Source of the DNA: Candidatus Electrothrix gigas
Lineage (GTDB): Bacteria > Desulfobacterota > Desulfobulbia > Desulfobulbales > Desulfobulbaceae
Direction of reading: 5' to 3'
Assembly: GCA_022766165.1 (NCBI GenBank)
Contig: QYLO01000032.1
Span: 1-37,070 of the forward strand
DNA length: 37,070 nucleotides
This document shows positions 8,253 through 16,347 of this stretch, one piece after another. A program made the position numbers and the translations under genes. Under the pieces are notes generated by a model. It was not told where the DNA came from, made no database searches, and saw nothing but the letters and a program-made list of their open reading frames with translations. How positions within the stretch are numbered: the stretch's first letter is position 1; each line of letters opens with the position of its first letter.

Positions 8253-10148
8253 CTATTTTAAGGGATAACCAACTTTTTGTAATGCCGTTGAAATCTCTTC
8301 TAAAGAGGTTGGATCATCAATCGTCGACGGCATCCGGTACGCCTTACCCGCAGCAATAGCCCGCATAGTACCACGCAAAATTTTACCGGAACGCGTTTTA
8401 GGCAGTCGGGAGACAATCACTGTTTCACGATAACAGGCAATAGGGCCAATACCGTTACGAACCATAGCAATGAGTTCTTGGTTCAGCCTCTCTGGTTCAC
8501 AGTTCACGCCTGCTTTAAGCACAACAAGCCCGAGTGGTTTCTGCCCTTTTAGCGAGTCATCAAGGCCAATAACAGAGCATTCTGCAACCTGGGAGTGGCT
8601 TGCAACAATCTCTTCCATAGCTCCGGTGGACAGACGGTGTCCGGCAATGTTAATCACGTCATCAATCCGTCCCATAACAAACACATACCCATCATCATCA
8701 ATATACCCTCCATCACCGGTTTCATAATAGCCCGGATACCTGGACATATACGACGAAACAAAACGTTCTTCATTGCGCCACAGGGTTGCCAGGGTACCAG
8801 GAGGCAGGGGAAGCTTAATAACGATATTGCTCTCTTTACCCGGTCCAAGCTCATTGCCCTCACTGTCCAAGATCTTCACATCATAACCAGGAACCGACTT
8901 GGTTGCAGAGCCTGGTTTGATCGGGAATTGCTCAATGCCCATCGGATTAGCCACAATAGCCCAGCCTGTTTCCGTCTGCCACCAATGATCAATCACAGGC
9001 ACGTTTAACAGTTTTCTTGCCCAATGATAGGTATCCGGGTCCAGACGCTCTCCAGCAAGGAACAGGGTTTTGTAGTTGGACAGATCATATTTTTTCAGAT
9101 ACTCCCCTTCTGGATCTTCTTTCTTGATCGCCCGAAAAGCAGTAGGTGCGGTGAACAGGGCCTTGACCTTATGTTCGGAAATAACCCGCCAGAAGGCCCC
9201 TGCATCTGGTGTACCAATGGGTTTTCCCTCATACACTACCGTGGTACAACCGTACAACAGCGGCCCATAGACTATATAGGAATGGCCAACCACCCAGCCC
9301 ACATCTGAGGCTGCCCAAAAGACCTCGCCCGGTTCCATATTATAAATATTCTTCATGGACCAGTGCAGGGCCACAGCATGACCGCCATTATCCCGCATCA
9401 CCCCCTTGGGCATACCCGTGGTACCAGAGGTGTAGAGAATATAGAGAGGATCAGTGGCTGCCACTGGGACACAGTCAGCAGGCTCGGCATCCTTGACAAG
9501 TTCCTGCCAGTGCAGGTCACCAGGTTGATTCAGCTCGGCCTCAAGAAAATCCCGCTGAAAGACAATAGTCTTTTCCGGCTTGTGTTCAGATTGCTCTATC
9601 GCTGCTGCAACAAGGGGTTTATAGGCCAGCTGTTTCTTGCCTTCAATAGCGCCAGAAGCACAGATAATCATCTTGGGCTGGGCATGATCAATCCGGATTG
9701 CCAGTTCATTGGCTGCAAACCCGCCAAACACCACGGAATGAATCACACCTAAGCGTGCGCAGGCCAGCATGGCAACCAGAGCCTCTGGGATCATGGGCAT
9801 ATAGATAATAATGGTATCGCCCTTCTCCGCACCCTGTGCTTTAAGCGCACCAGCCAGCTTTGCTACCTGATCACGTAGCTCTGCCCAGGAAATCTTCCGC
9901 ACCGTATCCGTCACTGGAGAGTCATAAATAATAGCAATCTGCTCTCCTCGCCCTTGTTCCACATGCCGATCCACCGCATTATAACAGGTGTTCATCTCAC
10001 CGCCCTGAAACCAGTTGTAAAACGGCGGGTTTGAGCTATCCAGTACACTGTCCCATTTTTTATACCAGTCAATGGACGTGGCTGCTTCAGCCCAAAATTC
10101 TTCGGGATGTGCAAGGCTTTTCTCAAAAATTTCCTGGTAGTTTTTCAT
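8253..10148 (-). CDS. prpE: Propionyl-CoA synthetase-type acyl-CoA synthetase (PrpE-like)
   Basis: This AMP-forming acyl-CoA synthetase activates a short-chain fatty acid (propionate or acetate) with ATP and CoA. The 631 residues include YILYTSGTTGMPKG (P-loop-like A3), WWQTETGW (A5), YETGDGGY (A7), GRIDDVINIAGHR (A8) and the adenylation lysine K589 in TRSGKILRG (A10). Details such as SNPPFYNWF near the N-terminus, RDNGGHAVAL after the P-loop, and ASDVGWVVGHSYIVYGPLL follow PrpE of enterobacteria more closely than Acs, so propionate is the favoured substrate; acetate cannot be excluded. Propionate metabolism is widespread in Desulfobulbales. The gene is followed, 205 bp downstream, by the bd-like cytochrome; a decayed TnpB fragment lies upstream. 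Confidence 0.88.
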   Translation of the reverse strand: MKNYQEIFEKSLAHPEEFWAEAATSIDWYKKWDSVLDSSNPPFYNWFQGGEMNTCYNAVDRHVEQGRGEQIAIIYDSPVTDTVRKISWAELRDQVAKLAGALKAQGAEKGDTIIIYMPMIPEALVAMLACARLGVIHSVVFGGFAANELAIRIDHAQPKMIICASGAIEGKKQLAYKPLVAAAIEQSEHKPEKTIVFQRDFLEAELNQPGDLHWQELVKDAEPADCVPVAATDPLYILYTSGTTGMPKGVMRDNGGHAVALHWSMKNIYNMEPGEVFWAASDVGWVVGHSYIVYGPLLYGCTTVVYEGKPIGTPDAGAFWRVISEHKVKALFTAPTAFRAIKKEDPEGEYLKKYDLSNYKTLFLAGERLDPDTYHWARKLLNVPVIDHWWQTETGWAIVANPMGIEQFPIKPGSATKSVPGYDVKILDSEGNELGPGKESNIVIKLPLPPGTLATLWRNEERFVSSYMSRYPGYYETGDGGYIDDDGYVFVMGRIDDVINIAGHRLSTGAMEEIVASHSQVAECSVIGLDDSLKGQKPLGLVVLKAGVNCEPERLNQELIAMVRNGIGPIACYRETVIVSRLPKTRSGKILRGTMRAIAAGKAYRMPSTIDDPTSLEEISTALQKVGYPLK

Positions 10149-10274
10149 GTACTTTCTCCGGGTTTGGCATTAAACGGAAAGTTTTTAAAAAAGGACTGAG
10201 AGGCTCACCACGTCCTCGTTCCGCTCTTAGAAACCTGACATAATTAACAAAACGTCAGATTATCTATTCCTTAT

Positions 10275-10448
10275 TCAACGTTGGTAGTTTCACTTGCTGT
10301 CGCAAGCCAGAGCTTCCAACTCCAAAGGCGTTACTTCGGCCAGAGCTTGACCTAGATTTTTACTTTAAGCAGCAATCTCGATATACGCTTGGCTTAATAT
10401 ATTTTATGCAGCATGAATATCTCTATTTTCTTCCACACCGCACCCACA
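10275..10448 (-). pseudogene. Decayed C-terminal fragment of IS200/IS605 TnpB (OrfB)
   Basis: Read on the minus strand in one frame, this stretch gives CGCGVEENRDIHAA, a stop, NILSQAYIEIAA, a stop, SKNLGQALAEVTPLELEALA and then further stops. The pattern matches the end of TnpB: the CxxC-like zinc-finger half, the (R)D(I/H)NAA-NIL helix, and a tail of the type G-x-x-x-x-E(L/V)TP-x-E-x-EAL. At least three in-frame stops and the absence of any N-terminal part show it is dead. It begins immediately after the stop of the adjacent methyltransferase gene and in the same frame. The rest of 10149-10274 holds no gene; it may be remnant IS right end. Confidence 0.7.
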
Positions 10449-11162
10449 TTAATATATTGTCAAGCACTGATTCCCGCCCCAAACAGCAAAATGACGGTCA
10501 CTCACTTTTTCACAGTGCAAGGCAAGACCAGCCTGTGTGAGCTGGGTTCGTACCTCATCCAGATCAAAGGCCGCTAACAGCGAATTATAAAAATCTTTTT
10601 GTAAGATTGCAGGCTCATCAGCCGCATAGGTCTTCACAATATGACGGGCCTCTTCAGGAGACGTTGGACGGAATAAGTCCATGACGAGGATCAGTCCTTC
10701 TGGTGCAATGTTCTCCTGAATGGTCTGCCAGAGAATCGCTGGAGTATGAAGATGATGCAGCAGACTGTTGGACAGGATGACCTGAAATCCCTCCTGCCCT
10801 GCTTTTTGATTTTCCTGATTTTTCTGTACAGAGGAGAGAGCCGCACAGGGCAGACATTGACAATGCAGGGTAATTCGATGTCCGAGCTGTTCCTGTTCCA
10901 CAGCCAGATGGCCCGGTGCCAGCATAGCCTCAGCCCCGTCAATTCCTACGCAGGTGCAGCCTGGATATTTGCGGGCAAAACGAATGAGAATATCAGCAGG
11001 ACCACAACCAAGGTCAAGGACTGTTCCCTTGCCTGAAAAATGGGGAAAATTCTCAGCAAAAAGGTCAAGAAAGAGTGTATTAGGTCCGGAAAAGTCTGCC
11101 TGAGCATAGACCAAGCCCTGCTCTTCTTCCTCCATCAACTCTGGTTCAAGCATTCGTTTCAT
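10449..11162 (-). CDS. Class I SAM-dependent methyltransferase
   Basis: The 237-residue protein has the Rossmann-type SAM-binding fold. Motif I is TVLDLGCGPADI (47-58), the acidic post-I segment is CVGIDGAEAM (71-80), and ILSNSLLHHL (about 130-140) is motif IV/post-IV of small-molecule type methyltransferases; GLILVMDLFRP follows as motif VI. The substrate cannot be read from the sequence. It starts 18 bp after prmA and is probably cotranscribed with it. Its last few codons abut a TnpB remnant in the same frame, so the native C-terminus could have been altered by that insertion. There is no signal peptide or membrane segment. Confidence 0.85.
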   Translation of the reverse strand: MKRMLEPELMEEEEQGLVYAQADFSGPNTLFLDLFAENFPHFSGKGTVLDLGCGPADILIRFARKYPGCTCVGIDGAEAMLAPGHLAVEQEQLGHRITLHCQCLPCAALSSVQKNQENQKAGQEGFQVILSNSLLHHLHTPAILWQTIQENIAPEGLILVMDLFRPTSPEEARHIVKTYAADEPAILQKDFYNSLLAAFDLDEVRTQLTQAGLALHCEKVSDRHFAVWGGNQCLTIY

Positions 11163-11180
11163 ATCTCACTCGAAAAAAAA

Positions 11181-12098
11181 TCACGCTGTTAAAAGCAAGG
11201 AAACCCACTCATCCTCATACAGAGCCTTTTGTAGAGCAAGATCCAAGCCTTCGTATATGCGAATGATATTCTTTTCCTGCTCCCCTTGGAGAATACCAGC
11301 CAGCACCACTGCACCGTTTTTAGTAAGCAACTGCACAATATCCGGTGCCATCTCCACCAGTACATCGTGAATAATATTAGCGCAGATCAGATCAAATTGC
11401 CCGTTGATCTGGACGAGATCATTACCAGAAACTGTAATTTTTTCAGCGAGCTGATTATGGGCAATATTTTCTTGAGCCACCCGGACTGCTTCAGGATCAT
11501 TGTCAATGGCTACAGCTTGCTCTGCCCCAAAAAGAGTGGCCCCCATTGCCAGAATGCCGGTGCCGGTGCCAACGTCCAGCACTGTTTGTACAGGATGTAC
11601 AGGATGCGCATCAAAACAGGAACAAATCTGGGAAAGGGCTAACTTGGTGGAGGCATGTTGCCCAGTACCAAAGGCCATACCAGGGTCCATCTCAATCACC
11701 TGTTCATCAGCTCCAAGAGTATACGCCTCCCAAGAGGGCTTGATGACCAAACCGGGAATAATGGCAAAGGGGGTGAAAAACTGCTGCCAGGACGTTGCCC
11801 AATCTTCGTCTGCCATGAACGAGCATTGCGGTTGCGGTGGAGTAAGTCCGTACAAGGCGAACAGCTCGGACAACTCCTGTTCAAGCCGTTGCAGCACGGC
11901 GTTCTGTTCTGTTGCAGCATTTTCACCCTCAGCCTCAAGGCGAAAAAAGCCATTGACTGTGCTTTGCCCGTTTTTTACTGGTGATTGCTCCACACCTGAG
12001 CCGCTGACAATACCGACCAGATCCACTACTGCCTCCAGAGTATTTTCAGGACAGTTCAGCCCTACTTTCAGCCACTTTGCTTCACCGAGTTTGCTCAT
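11181..12098 (-). CDS. prmA: Ribosomal protein L11 methyltransferase
   Basis: PrmA trimethylates amino groups of ribosomal protein L11. The 305-residue length fits the family. The N-terminal substrate-recognition domain (1-95) is followed by the signature MDPGMAFGTGQHASTKLAL (137-155), SAM motif I TVLDVGTGTGIL (172-183), the acidic loop VAIDNDPEAV, and the NIIHDVL motif in place of the usual N-(I/L)L-a-x-x-L. The order and spacing are typical of PrmA and distinguish it from generic methyltransferases. It is the upstream member of a probable operon with the small methyltransferase. A Nudix gene precedes it by 77 bp on the same strand and may contribute to the same transcript. Confidence 0.94.
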   Translation of the reverse strand: MSKLGEAKWLKVGLNCPENTLEAVVDLVGIVSGSGVEQSPVKNGQSTVNGFFRLEAEGENAATEQNAVLQRLEQELSELFALYGLTPPQPQCSFMADEDWATSWQQFFTPFAIIPGLVIKPSWEAYTLGADEQVIEMDPGMAFGTGQHASTKLALSQICSCFDAHPVHPVQTVLDVGTGTGILAMGATLFGAEQAVAIDNDPEAVRVAQENIAHNQLAEKITVSGNDLVQINGQFDLICANIIHDVLVEMAPDIVQLLTKNGAVVLAGILQGEQEKNIIRIYEGLDLALQKALYEDEWVSLLLTA

Positions 12099-12175
12099 GC
12101 TTGTTCCCTGTTCATTTCATTGATACCATTGATACGGTTATAACATCATATCTTACCACATTGACCATAAAGTTA

Positions 12176-12598
12176 TTAGTATCGTTTTATAAAATAATCA
12201 TGCAAAATACGAGCATGATCAAAGGCCAGCTCTGGCAACGTATCCCGCATAAAAACCTGGGCCTGCTTGGCATCATCTGCACCCACAGGGATGCCCGATG
12301 CAGTGGCAATAAAGACTGTTGAAGCAGTATGCTGACGTTGATCCCGGTCATGATGGGAATAGGTATGGAACTGACGAACCAAGGTCACATCTAAGCCGGT
12401 TTCCTCTTTTGCCTCACGAACAGCAGCCTCTTCAAAACTCTCTCCATAGTCAACAAAACCGCCGGGCAAAGCCCAACCAAAGGGGGGATTTTTTCGTTCA
12501 ATCAGGACGATTCCCTGATCCAATTCAATAATAATATCCACGGTTGGCGTCGGATTTTTATACACAGGGATATCAGCTCCGCATTGATGACATTGCAT
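12176..12598 (-). CDS. Nudix hydrolase
   Basis: The 140-residue protein contains a perfect Nudix box, G-x5-E-x7-REAKEETGL (47-69), the Mg2+-binding helix that hydrolyses nucleoside diphosphates linked to other groups. The short N-terminus has CHQCG (3-7), which resembles half of a zinc ribbon, then the segment [13 protein letters not shown] that is seen in small Nudix proteins of the ADP-ribose pyrophosphatase/NADH pyrophosphatase type. The substrate is not deducible. A good candidate start is the ATG at 12598, preceded by AGGAGAG on the minus strand. Its promoter region lies next to the divergently oriented tRNA-Arg gene. Confidence 0.9.
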   Translation of the reverse strand: MQCHQCGADIPVYKNPTPTVDIIIELDQGIVLIERKNPPFGWALPGGFVDYGESFEEAAVREAKEETGLDVTLVRQFHTYSHHDRDQRQHTASTVFIATASGIPVGADDAKQAQVFMRDTLPELAFDHARILHDYFIKRY

Positions 12599-12672
12599 AC
12601 TCTCTCTCCTTTGATAAAAAAAATCTTTCCTCTTTTAGAAAAATAATGTATTTTAGTTTGTGACTATCCCAT

Positions 12673-12749
12673 GCGCCCGTAGCTCAGCTGGATAGAGCAT
12701 CGGACTTCGAATCCGAGAGTCGGGGGTTCGAATCCCTCCGGGCGTACCA
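12673..12749 (+). tRNA. tRNA-Arg (anticodon UCG)
   Basis: The acceptor arms GCGCCCG and CGGGCGT pair (with one G-T at the end), followed by A73 and an encoded CCA. The anticodon stem TCGGA/TCCGA encloses the loop CTTCGAA, giving anticodon TCG and the codon CGA/CGN. The T arm GGGGGTTCGAATCCCTC is standard. tRNA-Arg genes are frequent integration sites, and gene debris follows its 3' end. Confidence 0.96.
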
Positions 12750-12921
12750 AGTCAAGTTTCTCAGGCCCGGCAATTAAGTCAGGTGTACCCTCATAGGATA
12801 TTGAATTGAAATAATCCTTAACTTCTTGATTATCTTCTCTTCTCCTTATCCCTGGAAAATTCATTAATTTTAGAAAATTTAAAACATTTTCCTCAGCTTC
12901 CTTATCTTGTTTATTTCTCAT
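12750..12921 (-). pseudogene. Truncated reading frame abutting tRNA-Arg
   Basis: On the minus strand an ATG at 12921 opens about 55 residues (MRNKQDKEAEENVLNFLK...) that look like a genuine, Lys/Glu-rich N-terminus, ending with YEGTPDLIAG. The frame then runs into the antisense of the tRNA, which cannot be coding. The GTPDL segment would suit the active-site strand of a PD-(D/E)XK-type protein, but this is a guess. It looks like the start of a gene cut off at the tRNA 3' end. Confidence 0.35.
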
Positions 12922-12998
12922 TATTATATCTCAAATTGTAATGGATAGATAAAAAAACACAACTCCCTTCATACAGTTACCACCACATACCCCAACAT

Positions 12999-13106
12999 TC
13001 AACCCCATTCTTTACAATCCCTCCTGAAGTAGTCCTTCTTTCTTGCTTCGGCTCTTTTTATATCCCGCTTCGGAGTTTTCGGGGGACGTTTTGTAGAGCG
13101 ATAAAA
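12999..13106 (-). pseudogene. C-terminal remnant of HigB/Gp49-like toxin
   Basis: The last 35 codons before the stop at 12999 read FYRSTKRPPKTPKRDI followed by KRAEARKKDYFRR. This closely resembles the conserved end of phage-derived Gp49/HigB (RelE superfamily) toxins, of the type F-x-KKT-x-KTPK-x-EI-x-x-A-x-x-R-x-x-x-Y. The residues upstream in the frame do not resemble the toxin's N-terminal domain, and no antitoxin gene follows. I therefore call it a decayed fragment. The remainder of 12750-13255 holds no other gene that I can support. Confidence 0.5.
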
Positions 13107-13255
13107 TCGTATCCGACAAATTACTTCTTTACTCCACATTACTGGTCGTGTTAAATCAATTTTTCTTCTTGAGAAAATGAATCTATCCAACACAACGAGG
13201 TCGTTTAGACTGTTTGTTGGTTCCTTAATCGCAGACCGTTGAACGAGAAGCCCCC

Positions 13256-15595
13256 ATGAATAGAGCAGTTCTTCATAAACGCCTGATTGTTTCGCCAATC
13301 TGGTTTCTTCCCCTGCTTGCCCTCTGCATTGGCATCTGGTTACTGTTCAGCAGTTATCAAAATTCCGGCATTAAAGTAACCCTTCATTTTTCCGGTGTTC
13401 AGGGAGTAACCGCTGGAAAAACCAAGGTGATTTATAAGGGCATTGAGGTGGGCAAGGTCATTAGTGTTGAGATAGACAAAGCACTTGAAGGTGTTAACAT
13501 TACTGTGGAAATGGATCGGGTAACCAAAAAAGGTTTGGTTGCCGATACCATGTTCTGGATTGTCAGACCAGAAATATCTGCCGGACGTATCTCTGGATTA
13601 GACACCTTGGTAAGCGGCGCCTATCTCAGCTTTCGCATAGGAAATTCCACAAAACCTGAACGGCATTTTTCAGGATTATCTGAGCCGCCTCCTATGGGGG
13701 AAGATACCCCTGGTCTTCATATTAGGCTACGGACTGATACCCTTTATTCCTTGCAAAGAGGCTCCTATGTGTACAGCCAGAATTTACGCATTGGCAAGGT
13801 GGATGACTACCATCTTGAAGAGGACGGCTCCATTTTCTTGGATGTATTTATTCAGCCAGAGTTCCGGCACCTGATTCAGGAAGGCACCAGATTTTGGAAT
13901 GCCAGTGGTCTTTCTGTGACCGGTGACTTACAAAAGGGGCTAAGTATTAACGTTGAATCAATGGCTTCACTTATCTATGGTGGTCTGACCTGCGGCACTC
14001 CAGCATCGCTTAAAGACACCCCACCTGCGCAGCCTCATCAGGTCTTTCCCCTGTACAAAGACTTTGCAGAGGCAGTGTACGGCATCCCGATGACGCTCCA
14101 ACTTGCCAGCGGTGACGGCATTGTACCGGGAAGAACCAAGGTAATGTTTCGAGGACTCAAAGCAGGCGTTGTGCAATCAATTGATATTAACGATGATGAC
14201 TTTCATACAGTAACCGCACGTATTCTGTTAGATCCAAGGGCAAAAAAAATCCTTCGCAAAGGCACCAGATTTTGGGTGGTACGTCCACATATTTCTCTGC
14301 ATGGAATCAAAAATCTGGAAACGCTGATTTCTGGTTCGTATATTACCTTTCAGATCGGTGAGGGCGAACAACAGGATCACTTTCTTGTTGAATCCTCGCC
14401 AATGCCCAAACTTTTTCTGCAACCAGGAAAACGTTTTCATCTCACAGCAGAGGACGGCAACTCCTTACGCCTTGGCTCACCGATTCTGTACAAACAACAG
14501 AAAATCGGAGAAATAGTAGATATTCAGTTATATACAAAAAATACAAAGAACAACAATATTGCCGGCAATATGGCGGGCAACATTGCCATAGAGCTTTTAA
14601 TCTATGAACAGTATACAGATCTAATTAAAAACAACACCCGATTTTACAATGTTTCGGGTTTTCAGCTTGATGCCTCTTTACAGGGAATTTCTTTGCAAAC
14701 AGCTTCTCTCAACTCTATCATCACAGGTGGCATTTCCTTTGTTACGCCTAAGAACGGGGACCTGGTGCCAGCAGAAAAGATCTTTCCCCTATACCCAGGA
14801 CGAGCAGAGGCCCTGCAAGCAGACGCTCTTTTTCTCACCTTGGAGTTTCTGCATGGCAAGGATATTAAAGAGAAAACAAAAATTAAATACAAGGGGATCA
14901 CGCTTGGCACGCTGATTCGTACCTGGTATGATCCCAAAAAAGACAGAGTGTTTGCCAAGGCTGCTGTGCAACAAAAGTTCAGCAAACTCTTTCGACAAAC
15001 AACAGATATTTGGCTTGTGCAACCCAAGGTCCATCTCACAGGTGTGGAACATCTGGAAACACTCCTTGCTGGCCCCTATCTTGAACTGTTTCCTGGCAAC
15101 GGTCGACGAACAACCCGTTTTACAGTCAGGGATTCCGAACCTGAGCTTTCTCTGTCAATGCCTGGCCTGCATCTGGTTTTAGAGGCTGAACGCATAGGTT
15201 CCTTAAAAAAAGGCAGTCCAATCTATTACAGGCAGGTAAAAATCGGGAAAATCATTGGTATTGAACTGGGTCCAACTGCCCAGATGGTCTGGATTCATCT
15301 GGTTATTGAACCTCAATATACCCCTCTTGTTTCTCGGAACTCAAAATTCTGGAATGCAGGTGGGATCAAGGTGATAGCCGGTCTCTTTTCTGGAGTTTCT
15401 GTGGAAACAGAATCGTTAGAGTCTATCATGGCCGGTGGGATTGCAATGGCTACTCCAGAGGACTTTGGCACACCAGCACAAGAAGGCGATCATTTTTTAA
15501 TGGCAAAAGAGGCTGATGAACGCTGGTTAGCCTGGTCCCCAAAGATTTTTTTAAAAAAGAGAAAAGGTAACGGCAGGTCAAAAGAAAAAAAATAG
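13256..15595 (+). CDS. PqiB/LetB-like multi-MCE-domain protein
   Basis: This 779-residue protein is a mammalian-cell-entry (MCE/MlaD) family lipid transport protein. A short cytoplasmic N-terminus and one membrane anchor (12-33, SPIWFLPLLALCIGIWLLF) resemble PqiB. Six MCE domains follow, starting near residues 39, 153, 277, 391, 524 and 636. They alternate in type: odd units contain a W-x-V-x-P-x-I/V...G...LETL-x-SG-x-Y core, and even units contain (R/K)FWNASG-like cores, so the protein looks like three repeated pairs. E. coli PqiB has three MCE domains and LetB/YebT seven. Family members form stacked hexameric rings that bridge the inner and outer membranes. Unlike the usual arrangement, no PqiA-type membrane partner precedes it. 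A flavoprotein gene follows 21 bp downstream. Confidence 0.9.
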   Translation: MNRAVLHKRLIVSPIWFLPLLALCIGIWLLFSSYQNSGIKVTLHFSGVQGVTAGKTKVIYKGIEVGKVISVEIDKALEGVNITVEMDRVTKKGLVADTMFWIVRPEISAGRISGLDTLVSGAYLSFRIGNSTKPERHFSGLSEPPPMGEDTPGLHIRLRTDTLYSLQRGSYVYSQNLRIGKVDDYHLEEDGSIFLDVFIQPEFRHLIQEGTRFWNASGLSVTGDLQKGLSINVESMASLIYGGLTCGTPASLKDTPPAQPHQVFPLYKDFAEAVYGIPMTLQLASGDGIVPGRTKVMFRGLKAGVVQSIDINDDDFHTVTARILLDPRAKKILRKGTRFWVVRPHISLHGIKNLETLISGSYITFQIGEGEQQDHFLVESSPMPKLFLQPGKRFHLTAEDGNSLRLGSPILYKQQKIGEIVDIQLYTKNTKNNNIAGNMAGNIAIELLIYEQYTDLIKNNTRFYNVSGFQLDASLQGISLQTASLNSIITGGISFVTPKNGDLVPAEKIFPLYPGRAEALQADALFLTLEFLHGKDIKEKTKIKYKGITLGTLIRTWYDPKKDRVFAKAAVQQKFSKLFRQTTDIWLVQPKVHLTGVEHLETLLAGPYLELFPGNGRRTTRFTVRDSEPELSLSMPGLHLVLEAERIGSLKKGSPIYYRQVKIGKIIGIELGPTAQMVWIHLVIEPQYTPLVSRNSKFWNAGGIKVIAGLFSGVSVETESLESIMAGGIAMATPEDFGTPAQEGDHFLMAKEADERWLAWSPKIFLKKRKGNGRSKEKK

Positions 15596-15616
15596 GCAAA
15601 AAGGAGAACAGGTAAG

Positions 15617-16309
15617 ATGGAAACAACCGTGCATTTTATAGAACGAGTCCCTCGTACTCCACAGATCAACAGCTATCGTTTTACCCGTCCGCCGGGTTTT
15701 TCCTTTCAAGCAGGACAATACGTCATTGTTGGTCTGGGACATGAAGGTATGCTTGTACATCCCCTCTCCTTTAGTCATGAACCGCGGCAAAATTTTTTAG
15801 AGTTCACAAAGCGAATGACTGGCTCTGCCTACAGTCAATATCTGGAAGGGTTATATCCAGGTGATGAGGTGATTATCAAGGGGCCAAACGGTGAATTTTC
15901 CATGCAGGGTATTACAAATGACATTGTCTGTATTGCAGTAGGAGTCGGTATAACCCCTCTTATCAGCATGTTGTTTGATGCGGCATCTCGACATGATCGT
16001 CGAAGAATTACTTTACTTTACGGTAATGTTGACGATGAAAATATTGCCTTTTTTGATGAACTGCACAATATATCCTTGCCCAACTTTCGAGTTATCCATG
16101 TTCTTCAGAGTTCTTCAAAAAAGATTCAGGCACAGCAGGGACGGATTGATGCAAAGATGATATATGCTATCATACCAGCAGACCTTCAGGCCGCAACCTT
16201 TCTGATATCCGGGCCGTCCATGATGGTCAGGGAGATGGAAGAGCAGTTGGCTTTGCTTGGGGTGAGCTCCTCTCAAATTCGTGTTGAACGTTTTTTGGGA
16301 TACATATAA
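15617..16309 (+). CDS. Ferredoxin-NADP+ reductase-like FAD/NAD(P)H oxidoreductase
   Basis: The 230-residue protein is a flavodoxin/ferredoxin reductase-type enzyme without a ferredoxin domain. The FAD-binding barrel shows FQAGQYVIVGL (30-40) and HPLSFS (48-53), which takes the place of the R-x-Y-S/T motif. The NAD(P)-binding half begins with CIAVGVGITPLISML (105-119), and LLYGN and LISGPSMMV follow in the expected order. The C-terminal E-R-F-L-G-Y-I end is close to the family end. It probably transfers electrons between NAD(P)H and an iron-sulfur or flavin partner; the partner is unknown. AAGGAGAAC lies ten bases before the ATG. It sits 21 bp after the PqiB-like gene, so cotranscription is likely, though a functional link is not obvious. 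Confidence 0.88.
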   Translation: METTVHFIERVPRTPQINSYRFTRPPGFSFQAGQYVIVGLGHEGMLVHPLSFSHEPRQNFLEFTKRMTGSAYSQYLEGLYPGDEVIIKGPNGEFSMQGITNDIVCIAVGVGITPLISMLFDAASRHDRRRITLLYGNVDDENIAFFDELHNISLPNFRVIHVLQSSSKKIQAQQGRIDAKMIYAIIPADLQAATFLISGPSMMVREMEEQLALLGVSSSQIRVERFLGYI

Positions 16310-16347
16310 TGTATCGGAACAATACAGTTTGTTTGATAAATATATTT

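Noticed and set aside
12664..12749. Peptide [18 protein letters not shown] on the minus strand
   Set aside because: This is the well-known spurious translation of the antisense of a tRNA gene, not a protein.
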